DNA of 55,515 bases, taken from the NCBI GenBank assembly GCA_023436205.1, contig JAEZKC010000110.1, forward strand, positions 1 to 55,515. The letters run 5' to 3'. Shown here one piece after another: positions 25,532 through 33,211 of the stretch. Numbering within the stretch: the first letter of the stretch is position 1; every line of letters starts with the position of its first letter. Both the position numbers and the translations under genes were made by a program. The notes under the pieces were generated by a model. The model searched no databases. It worked only from the letters and a program-made list of their open reading frames with translations, and was not told the origin of the DNA. The DNA comes from Fibrobacterota bacterium (GTDB lineage Bacteria > Fibrobacterota > Chitinivibrionia > Chitinivibrionales > Chitinispirillaceae).

Positions 25532-26206
25532 TTAGCCTATTTTCACCATGACTTCAGAAGCTGGCTCATGACTATCAATCCCCAGTCGAATCTTGTAATA
25601 ACCGGATTCCCTAAATTGAAATCCCAGAGACTGACACTCAGCACGCAAATCCAAACCGGACGCGTTCTCTGCAATTTTAAATTCACCCCGAGTTTGCTGA
25701 CCTATTGGTTTTCCTAATTGATCATACTCCTGAATAGACCAAACATAAACCTCACTGCATCGGTTTTTATCCTTTACGAATATGGGATCTTCTGATTTGA
25801 AGCTGTAGAGAGACCCCGTTATACCATTCACGGCAAGCTGAATATGTGGAGTAGCAATGTAAATTCGTTTTGAAGACTGAAGGGTAAGATAGTTTAAAAA
25901 TCCAATATCAATTTTACCAGATGATACATAAATGGTAATATCATAAAAAGTCTCTGGTATCAGCTTAAGATTGAATTTAAGCCCGAAATCCTGAAGCGTG
26001 GTAATTTGCTTTTCTTGCGCATTCCCTTTCTGATAATACCCGAAACGGCTAATCGGTTCCGAACCTTGTCGACTAACCATAATTCCATATTTATCCGATG
26101 ATCTGTTCTCATCTTTCAAAATTATCGGATTGGTCAGGAATAATTGGTCATAGAATTTGATGGCCTTTATTGAATAACTTTCGATAACCAACTGTGGTAT
26201 AATCAT
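25532..26206 (-). CDS. Protein with internal duplication, function unknown
   Basis: The 224-residue product has no signal peptide. Two halves share a pattern: NPIILKDENRSSDKYGI (about 35-51) and DPIFVKDKNRCSEVYVW (about 140-156). Each is followed about 35-40 residues later by a similar LGLKFNL/LGFQFRE-YDI/YKI strand pair. This implies two tandem beta-sandwich-like units of about 100 residues. I choose ATG 26206 because GGGAGGAAC precedes it; the longer frame runs into a C-rich repeat. It is the last gene of the cluster, 136 bases from the next. No known family is recognised. Confidence 0.6.
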   Translation of the reverse strand: MIIPQLVIESYSIKAIKFYDQLFLTNPIILKDENRSSDKYGIMVSRQGSEPISRFGYYQKGNAQEKQITTLQDFGLKFNLKLIPETFYDITIYVSSGKIDIGFLNYLTLQSSKRIYIATPHIQLAVNGITGSLYSFKSEDPIFVKDKNRCSEVYVWSIQEYDQLGKPIGQQTRGEFKIAENASGLDLRAECQSLGFQFRESGYYKIRLGIDSHEPASEVMVKIG

Positions 26207-26264
26207 GTTGTTCCTCCCTGTTGCCTCACAGTAGCTCATCCAGTTATTAATATAGCAGTAAAAA

Positions 26265-26317
26265 TATGGTCCCCCCCGGATCATTCTGGAAAAATGGTTC
26301 CCCCGACCAGTATGGAA
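26265..26317. repeat. Two C-rich direct repeats, possible insertion-sequence end
   Basis: ATGGTCCCCCCCGG..TTCTGGAA and ATGGTTCCCCCGA..GTATGGAA are consecutive units of about 25-27 bp. Repeated 'TGGTCCCC' units of this kind occur at the ends of IS21-like elements. No transposase is present, so this would be an orphan end left between the LuxR-type gene and the duplicated-domain gene. Confidence 0.35.
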
Positions 26318-26342
26318 CTCAAGAACAGTAGGGTTTTTCGGC

Positions 26343-27908
26343 TTACAAGGAATGTTGGGAGGAAGACAGCTTGTTTATCGCAGCCATGAATTCAGATCTT
26401 TCAGAAACTCCGCATTTACGATAAATATTGTTGAGGTGGCGGCGCACAGTATGGAAGGAGATGAACAACTTCTGAGCAATTTCATTATTGGACAATCCCT
26501 GTACTACAAGTTCAACGACCTCTTTCTCTCTACTGGTTATTCCATGCAAATTGCAGTAACTGGAGACGTCAATATCAACTGGAGCACCAGGTGTTTTCAG
26601 CTGTAAGAGTTCAAGGTTGGTTAATTTTTTATTCAGCGCAGACATCTGTACTTTCGATTTTGAATAGAGATGAGTAACCAGATATGTTTGAATTATGATA
26701 AAAATCAGAAAACCGAAATGAAGAATGTAGGGGGTTTCCAAAAAGTGATGGTATACCAGAATATCATTTAAAACAGTCAGAAAGAACACAAATATACTTA
26801 TCATAAAAATAGCCGCATCTTTTTTGTGGATTTCAAGAATTCGCCACATGTTTACCAGTACATAAATCCCAGAAAATGCTGATATCAGATGATGAGGAGT
26901 TTGTGTGAGAAGTGCAATATCATAATTAAAAAGAAGTACAATGAGAATAAAAAACAGATGAGAAATCCAGACTACTCTAATGTACCATTTCTTCAAATCT
27001 TCCGGAAAAATTGAGCGGCAGTACATATTCATAAATATTACAAAAGTATAAAGGAGTGTCAGTTCCATTTTAAATTTGAGCGGCGAAGGCAAAGAGGGAA
27101 AGATATCATTAATGAAGGATTGACCCATGAAAACCGATCTTACAGATAAAGTCAGGCAGGCAACGCCCAGAAAGAACAGAGCCATGTAGGTAGGTTTGAT
27201 ATTGAGATAGGCTAAAGTAAGACACAGGCCAATCACAAAAACGGCCCCGAACGTTATAAGATCCCAGGCGATTATTGAAATTCGTTTTTTAACCAGTGTC
27301 CCTTCGATTCCTAACTTCAAAGGGTAGGTGCATGCGCTTTTTTTCCCTCTGAAATTCGATACCTGCATAACGATATCTAAAGTGTCCTTCTCTGAAGAGA
27401 TTGGGACCACTTGAGGACGAGAATCGTATTCCTCAGTGGAAACAGATGTTCCTACCTTGCCCACAGAAGCAACAGGATTATTATTAATCCAGATATGAAG
27501 AGCATTTGACCATCTGCCGATTCGAAGAGCCAATGGTCTGACTATTGTACTATCTTTTACGATTTTCAAGCGCAGAGTCGCATAAGATTCTTTAGGTAAT
27601 TTTTTATTGTTCAGTACAACTTCATCAAACCGTCCGGGTATCTGCATGTATGTATCCGGTTCAGGCCCATCAGGGGAGCCTAGCTCTAACGGGGAATAAA
27701 GTTTATGCCAGTACAGCTCCCATTCTCCCCTCAAATCGATGGCAGAGTCCCTATCGAAAATCTTTTCTGACAAATACAAGATACCATGATTAGCATAAGG
27801 TAATTCGGCTTTCTTTCGAGCATAAGAGAAAGTAGAAAGAGTAATGATAATCAATGTGATGGTTAGTATTACATTGAAACATGACTTATGCTGGATGCGT
27901 TCTGGCAT
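26343..27908 (-). CDS. 7TMR-DISM membrane sensor with C-terminal LuxR DNA-binding domain
   Basis: The 521-residue protein has a signal/anchor (about 12-30). An extracytoplasmic jelly-roll follows (IDLRGEWELYWHKLY ... IPGRFDEV ... ATLRLKI ... LRIGRWSNALHIWINNNPVASVGKVG), then seven membrane helices (about 215-405) and a short coiled-coil. A LuxR helix-turn-helix closes it (ITSREKEVVELVVQGLSNNEIAQKLFISFHTVRRHLNNIYRK, about 460-501). This predicts a one-component transcription factor that stays in the membrane and reads an external, perhaps carbohydrate-like, signal. It lies 16 bases after the caspase-like gene. Confidence 0.85.
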   Translation of the reverse strand: MPERIQHKSCFNVILTITLIIITLSTFSYARKKAELPYANHGILYLSEKIFDRDSAIDLRGEWELYWHKLYSPLELGSPDGPEPDTYMQIPGRFDEVVLNNKKLPKESYATLRLKIVKDSTIVRPLALRIGRWSNALHIWINNNPVASVGKVGTSVSTEEYDSRPQVVPISSEKDTLDIVMQVSNFRGKKSACTYPLKLGIEGTLVKKRISIIAWDLITFGAVFVIGLCLTLAYLNIKPTYMALFFLGVACLTLSVRSVFMGQSFINDIFPSLPSPLKFKMELTLLYTFVIFMNMYCRSIFPEDLKKWYIRVVWISHLFFILIVLLFNYDIALLTQTPHHLISAFSGIYVLVNMWRILEIHKKDAAIFMISIFVFFLTVLNDILVYHHFLETPYILHFGFLIFIIIQTYLVTHLYSKSKVQMSALNKKLTNLELLQLKTPGAPVDIDVSSYCNLHGITSREKEVVELVVQGLSNNEIAQKLFISFHTVRRHLNNIYRKCGVSERSEFMAAINKLSSSQHSL

Positions 27909-27924
27909 TAATTATTCCAAGGTT

Positions 27925-29547
27925 TCAGAACTGATGACCGAAAGAGACACCTGATTCGAGCACATATTGCATTTCCAGCTTCTTGTTCGCTGCATTTCGA
28001 AAGAGCTTAACACCGGAACCAAGAGAATATGAAACCCACAGGCTATGCGGAAGAAAAACTTCAGTCTCCAGAGGCAAATGAAGAGAATAGATATAAGCCT
28101 GATAGTTTCTGGTTAACTGCAGTGTTCCATTCTCGATTTCCACAGGATCATCAACGAATCGTTTATCCAGTATATTTTGAGAAAGGTATCCCAGAGAAAA
28201 ATGTAATCCGGCTAAGATCTGGCCATACACAAAACGGTATATCGGCAAACCGGCCGAGTATGAAGCAGAATAACAAAGAAGATTGTTCGCCATAACTGGA
28301 CTTTCTAATATACATCGGCTGTACCCAAATGAAAATGCCTGTTTGGCGCTGTAGTTTCTAAAAATGTAACTGACATCCCAAGCAGTGCTGGAATGATCAG
28401 CTAATTTGAATTGTGATGCAGAAGCTTGAATTCCGTGATAGTTCAGGGACAAATTGGGTAGTCCACCCTTTTTGTAAAGGACAAGATTTGGCTTTCTTGC
28501 GAATCCAGAAGGAGAGAGAGAGCAGCTTTTTCCCCATCGCAAGTCAATTTGTCTGATATAAACGTCATTTCCTGACGAATACGAGCAGATATACACATGC
28601 GGCGAGAGTATAAACGAAATGGAATCACGATTATCTAAATAGAGCCTGGCTGTAAGCTGCATGTTCATTGCATCATAAATTTCAAAGAAGGGTGCGGTCA
28701 TCTTATGGAATGTGATATAGGATTGCCCCTGATGCATGTTTGTCAAAGCGATATCAGTCTTTCCAAAAAGTTCAAATTCATAGGATGGATTCTGGTTCAG
28801 ACATTTTCCGTTATGATTTTCCAGTCGCGTTGAACGTGAGGCATACTCATAAACTTCCATGAGCCCTACATATCCATCTCTATTATAGTCTGCTAGACCT
28901 TTAAGTCCGTTCACTAAGTGATGAGTGAAAACTGAGCCCCTGTAATCCTGGGATTCGTGAGATTGCTCTCCGCTTGAACTGGAGCTGATTATCACCGACC
29001 CTTTATGAGAAATCCGGTTCACTGCAGTAGGCGGGGCTTCAATCATCTGACCACCTTTAGATGTCAGAAAGCCGCCTGATTCGCATGCATCCACAAATGC
29101 TATTGTCAATTCGCAGCCCACAGAATTTAAAAAGTTTAGGATTTCCTCTCGAGGAAACAGTTTGTCTTTTATATGCAGGGCATCTGAGCTACCATGGCCT
29201 GAATAATAAAAAAGCAGCATTGAATTTATCTTGGACCTTTTTAGTTCTTTCACTCTTCCGGTTATTTCCCGAAAAGCGGAACGTATTTCATTTGCAGTAG
29301 TATTGAGGAGCAGATACGTCCTATCAGGAGCCAATCCTCCGTTCTGCTGCAGTAAACGAGAGATGTTCTCAGCATCCGCTTCAGCATATTTGAGGGGTTT
29401 TTCATTTCGGAGACCTACATTATTGCCGATGAAAATGCCAATCCGTTCCATTCCCTCAGCATAAATTTGTAAAGGCAGGATCAGGAGTAAAAAGATGCTA
29501 AACTTTTTACTCCTGATTGTTTTCAAAATAGAATGAAAATATCTCAA
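27925..29547 (-). CDS. Exported caspase-like (C14) protease with C-terminal barrel-like region
   Basis: The 540-residue product has a signal peptide (about 1-30, ending QIYA). A clan CD caspase-like domain (about 33-245) has catalytic H118 (YYSGHGSSD) and C155 (FVDACESGG). A complete EF-hand loop, DYNRDGYVGLME, is at 220-231. The last 180 residues consist of alternating strands with aromatic ends and finish SGVSFGHQF, suggesting an outer-membrane barrel. The active site would then be outside the cytoplasm. Its start overlaps the anti-sigma candidate by 41 bases, so the two are co-translated. Confidence 0.85.
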   Translation of the reverse strand: MRYFHSILKTIRSKKFSIFLLLILPLQIYAEGMERIGIFIGNNVGLRNEKPLKYAEADAENISRLLQQNGGLAPDRTYLLLNTTANEIRSAFREITGRVKELKRSKINSMLLFYYSGHGSSDALHIKDKLFPREEILNFLNSVGCELTIAFVDACESGGFLTSKGGQMIEAPPTAVNRISHKGSVIISSSSSGEQSHESQDYRGSVFTHHLVNGLKGLADYNRDGYVGLMEVYEYASRSTRLENHNGKCLNQNPSYEFELFGKTDIALTNMHQGQSYITFHKMTAPFFEIYDAMNMQLTARLYLDNRDSISFILSPHVYICSYSSGNDVYIRQIDLRWGKSCSLSPSGFARKPNLVLYKKGGLPNLSLNYHGIQASASQFKLADHSSTAWDVSYIFRNYSAKQAFSFGYSRCILESPVMANNLLCYSASYSAGLPIYRFVYGQILAGLHFSLGYLSQNILDKRFVDDPVEIENGTLQLTRNYQAYIYSLHLPLETEVFLPHSLWVSYSLGSGVKLFRNAANKKLEMQYVLESGVSFGHQF

Positions 29548-30244
29548 CAGAATCGTCTTTCCTGTTTTTGTTGATATATTTAACTGCTTCTTTCTTTTTC
29601 ATTTTTTTATAAGCTGCAACTATCCACACGGTTTGCCGCTCCCAATTACCGTCAAGTACAACCCGTTGAGCTGCAATCTCTGGCTCTGATGAACCTGGCC
29701 AGACTAAAGCTTTATCATTTTTATTGAATGAACGAATTTCACCTTTATCTTCCTGGTACAATAAAAAGAGATTCAGATCAGATAAACTGCGATAGTTAAA
29801 AATAAGCGTATCTTCAGAATGAACTCGAACGACATCTCCCGAATGATATTCCTTTTCATTAAATAAAAGAGTAATTACTGGAGCGGAATTTCCTTTAATG
29901 GAAAACTCACCAGTATCAGGATTCAATCTGAAAAGCAAGGTTATGACCGTGAGCAACAGGACCATAACACATGATACAGAAAAGCCGATTCTGAATCGCC
30001 CTTTTTCAAAAAAGGAAACCAACCGGTGTCTAATTGCATCAATTACAGATGGTTTTTCCAGTTTTTCCTGAGACTCATATTTTTGACTCTGTATTCTTTG
30101 GATATAATCAAGCACAGAGGGTTTATCACAGATTTTCTGTTCCAAACCTACTTTTTCCGTCTGATTTAATTCACCCTGTAAATACAGATCAACTTTATAT
30201 AAAGAGATTCTTTCCCAGTTTTCATTATCGTTTTCTATTTTCAT
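29507..30244 (-). CDS. Membrane anti-sigma factor candidate
   Basis: The 245-residue product has a cytoplasmic N-terminus (about 1-85, ISLYKVDLYLQGELNQTE...), one membrane helix (about 87-108) and an external domain. That domain reads SGDVVRVHSEDTLIFNYRSLSDLNLFLLYQEDKGEIRSF, like the DUF4384-type modules often found beside bacterial caspase-like proteases. The N-terminus lacks the zinc HxxxCxxC anti-sigma motif. The ATG follows the ECF stop with no gap (TAA|ATG), so I infer that it binds this sigma factor. Confidence 0.65.
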   Translation of the reverse strand: MKIENDNENWERISLYKVDLYLQGELNQTEKVGLEQKICDKPSVLDYIQRIQSQKYESQEKLEKPSVIDAIRHRLVSFFEKGRFRIGFSVSCVMVLLLTVITLLFRLNPDTGEFSIKGNSAPVITLLFNEKEYHSGDVVRVHSEDTLIFNYRSLSDLNLFLLYQEDKGEIRSFNKNDKALVWPGSSEPEIAAQRVVLDGNWERQTVWIVAAYKKMKKKEAVKYINKNRKDDSVEIFSFYFENNQE

Positions 30245-30844
30245 TTACGTCCTCAATGCCCGTACTGTACCGAATCGGGCTATCAAATGATTAGACGTAT
30301 TTAGAATCTGGATGTGGACATCCAAAACGAAGAGAAAAAGGTTAAGTAGCTCTGAGTGAAATGCATGTTTTTCTCTGGGCGTCTTTTGAAGAAACCTGTA
30401 AACGGTCTTTGCCACTGCTGATTTCGACACGCCAACTACTTCAGCAATCTCATCGTAAGTTAATCCTTCTGCATAATGAAGAAAAAGTATTCTCCGCACA
30501 GAAGGCCTCACTGGTTTAAGTATTCTGTTTAGCTCGATTCTTGCCAACGCCTGGTCCTCAACTTGTCCTGTCAAGTTCTCAATTACAACTGGATCTAACA
30601 AGCGCTCAATCAAGATGCCCCTACTTTTTTCTCTTCTTACCCAATCAATACAAACACAGATCGCCACTTTATATATCCAGGTACTTATCTTTGATTTTTC
30701 CTGAAAGGTGGATAAGGAACGATTGACCTTCAGAAAAACCTCATGAGTAAGATCTTTGGCTTCGTCCGAATCTTTTGTGTACCTGAAGCATATTCGAAAT
30801 ATGAAATCAAAATGTGATTTATAGAGAGATTCAAGATCTTTCAT
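30245..30844 (-). CDS. ECF-type RNA polymerase sigma factor
   Basis: The 199-residue ECF sigma factor has region 2 at about 8-75 (YKSHFDFIFRICFRYTKDSDEAKDLTHEVFLKV; STWIYKVAICVCIDWVRRE). Region 4 is at about 105-155 (RPSVRRILFLHYAEGLTYDEIAEVVGVSKSAVAKTVYRFLQK). A 40-residue C-terminal tail (LLNLFLFVLDVHIQIL...) is hydrophobic and goes beyond the usual length. It sits between the large lipoprotein-like gene and the anti-sigma candidate, with gaps of two and zero bases. Confidence 0.92.
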   Translation of the reverse strand: MKDLESLYKSHFDFIFRICFRYTKDSDEAKDLTHEVFLKVNRSLSTFQEKSKISTWIYKVAICVCIDWVRREKSRGILIERLLDPVVIENLTGQVEDQALARIELNRILKPVRPSVRRILFLHYAEGLTYDEIAEVVGVSKSAVAKTVYRFLQKTPREKHAFHSELLNLFLFVLDVHIQILNTSNHLIARFGTVRALRT

Positions 30845-30846
30845 AT

Positions 30847-33132
30847 CTAGTATTCACCTATTGTGTAACCGTCAATTGCGAAGCGGACAGATTTCTTTTT
30901 TGTCCCCAAAACTCTTATTTCAAGAAAGTATTGATTGTTTTCAACTAAAAATGGATCCGCTTTAAAAAGGGAGATTCTGGAAGAATAAAGCATCTGTTTT
31001 TTCCAATCCCGCAATATCTCCAGATTACTGGAGTCTATTCCACCACGTATCTGGAACAGTACTTCAGATGAATCGTCATCTGTGGACATCTGCAGGTCGC
31101 ATTCCAACCCGATTATCCTGCCCTGCTGATCATCTATTCGAAACAAAATTCGATCACCGGAAGAATAGAGAGAAACGGAATCAGATTGCGTCGAAGAGTA
31201 AAGCTCACAAACTGCGCCATCGCCGCCTTTCACAAATTTTCCATCACTGAGCTTTGTGTATTGCAGATTACTAATTTCAACACTACCGGTGTGCTCATAA
31301 AAATGGTGCAGACTATCTGTTGAATCAATGCCTAATTTTTGGAACATATTGGTTGAAGAAAACGTAAAGGACGGAAGAAAAAATGTATTACCGGAACGGG
31401 TAAAATGTAATCCGTTTACTTGATTAGTTTCTGAAAATTCAAACCTCAGTTTTATGTCATTTTCTGATGAGCAGAAAACGTTGTCAGATCCTGCATGAAA
31501 GATTTGGGATTCCATTTTCGGAATATCAGCCCTAATAAATGATACCCCACCAGTCACTTTTAGGGTGTCATTTCCATATTCAAATAAACCTGAGGGACAC
31601 TGCATTGATTGATTAGAACCATTACATAAACCCCTGATCTTTGCCTCAAGGATATCAAGTTCCCTGCGGTCTTCAGTAAGCGGTAATAAAACATATCTGC
31701 CGCCATTCATATAGAGCAGGAGTTTTTCCAATCTACCGCTGTGAACAATAGCCTTTATCTGAATTTTTTCAGTTGTGGAAAAAAACAGGTCCGAACCGGC
31801 GGGCACCAGTTTGACTATTCCAAAATCAGGAATACTTAACCAAACCAGAGAATCATCAACCAGAACCTGAGCATTCATAAATGGCCGATACTCGTAAATT
31901 CCCTCCACAACTGCCAACGGCTGAGCAGATGCAGGTTCTGTTATACCGGTAACAGGGTATTTGAGCGGTGTTGGACTATTGTAATATGCTTCTGACTCCC
32001 CCAAATCAATTAGAATTGAATCATCCCAGGAGAGAACTCTGCACTCGTACTGATTAGTACAAGTCATGATATTATAGCCGGTGTGAAGGCGTTCCTTGCC
32101 CTCTATGTCAAATGAGCTGGCCTTTTCAGCATCCAGAATTTGTTGTAAACTACCTTTGTCAGGAAAATACAGAACATAAAACCAATTGCTTCTTCCTGCA
32201 GCCCAGTCCTGACCACTTTCGTTAAAGCCATCAAAAGGATAATCCAGCCATTTGTTTGCTTCAGCCCGATCAAGAGTCATGAGACTGCTATAGCGCAAAA
32301 GAGCAAGTGCTTCAACGGTTTTAATATAAAGTGAATCGAAATCTGCCTCTTTTCCTCTCTGAGGAAAAAGCTTTCTTCTGTAATGGTTCACCAGTGAATA
32401 ACGGTAACCAGGAGTTATGAAATAGGATCGAAACCAGGGATTTACATGTTTTCGAATCGAGAAGAACCGTTCCCACTTGTTCATATCATTAAGAACCTGG
32501 GAATGAAGATTGGTCAGGTCTTCCCAAAATTCGGAGAATAGCGGATTTCCGGCAAGAAGCGTATCCGCTTTTCCATTTATCATTTTGCAAATTGAATAAT
32601 CATATCCTATGTACAGTGTGTCCAACCAATCAGTTCTGCCCCTTGCAGTATCACTTACACTGATAAGCTGAGTACGGAGAGAATTGAACCTGGCACTCAG
32701 TGAATCAATCTGTATTTGGGCAATGGACATTTGTGGATGAATCATACGGTCAAACTGGCCGTTTCGATTTACATCTGAATAGAGCACAAAAGTTCCGAGC
32801 GCTACTTCAGGACCATTGTACACTATGGCCGGCGGAGGAGTCAGGAGAGAACCGGAAAAATGATAAGGAGGAGAAGTAAGAACAGCCGAACCCTGTACCG
32901 CTCCCATATAGCGTTGAAAAGAGAGAAAATGCCACATGAGAGCAATACGGGGATTCTGAAGATTCAGAAGCCTGTCTGCACCCAACGCAGTATCACCTTC
33001 GTTGGCGGCCTTTCCCTGAAAAGTCGCCAACGGAGCCAGATTTTGCAAATCGGATGGAGATACAAAACCCTGATCTTCAGTGCAGAATAGAAAAACTAAG
33101 AATATTAAAACAAGATGCAATTTCAATTTCAT
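30847..33132 (-). CDS. Large exported (lipoprotein-like) protein of the ECF/caspase cluster
   Basis: From the preferred ATG at 33132 the protein has 761 residues and begins MKLKLHLVLIFLVFLFC, a hydrophobic signal ending in a cysteine (the -1 Phe is unusual for a lipobox). A loop YSDVNRNGQFDR resembles a calcium-binding EF-hand-type loop. The N-terminal half is helical and aromatic-rich. The C-terminal half is beta-rich and ends in a jelly-roll-like stretch (VLFQIRGGIDSSNLEIL ... NQYFLEIRVLG). I do not recognise the family. It ends two bases before the sigma gene, so it may be part of the sensing machinery or a surface effector. Confidence 0.6.
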   Translation of the reverse strand: MKLKLHLVLIFLVFLFCTEDQGFVSPSDLQNLAPLATFQGKAANEGDTALGADRLLNLQNPRIALMWHFLSFQRYMGAVQGSAVLTSPPYHFSGSLLTPPPAIVYNGPEVALGTFVLYSDVNRNGQFDRMIHPQMSIAQIQIDSLSARFNSLRTQLISVSDTARGRTDWLDTLYIGYDYSICKMINGKADTLLAGNPLFSEFWEDLTNLHSQVLNDMNKWERFFSIRKHVNPWFRSYFITPGYRYSLVNHYRRKLFPQRGKEADFDSLYIKTVEALALLRYSSLMTLDRAEANKWLDYPFDGFNESGQDWAAGRSNWFYVLYFPDKGSLQQILDAEKASSFDIEGKERLHTGYNIMTCTNQYECRVLSWDDSILIDLGESEAYYNSPTPLKYPVTGITEPASAQPLAVVEGIYEYRPFMNAQVLVDDSLVWLSIPDFGIVKLVPAGSDLFFSTTEKIQIKAIVHSGRLEKLLLYMNGGRYVLLPLTEDRRELDILEAKIRGLCNGSNQSMQCPSGLFEYGNDTLKVTGGVSFIRADIPKMESQIFHAGSDNVFCSSENDIKLRFEFSETNQVNGLHFTRSGNTFFLPSFTFSSTNMFQKLGIDSTDSLHHFYEHTGSVEISNLQYTKLSDGKFVKGGDGAVCELYSSTQSDSVSLYSSGDRILFRIDDQQGRIIGLECDLQMSTDDDSSEVLFQIRGGIDSSNLEILRDWKKQMLYSSRISLFKADPFLVENNQYFLEIRVLGTKKKSVRFAIDGYTIGEY

Positions 33133-33211
33133 TGAACAACCGACTTGGAATATGAAGGCAATAAGCCGGTTAAAATAGTTGACGCACACATGATTCCAAA
33201 GCTGGAAATAT

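Noticed and set aside
26192..26201. TGTGGTATAAT promoter on the + strand
   Set aside because: It lies within the start of a reverse-strand gene, and no forward gene follows it.
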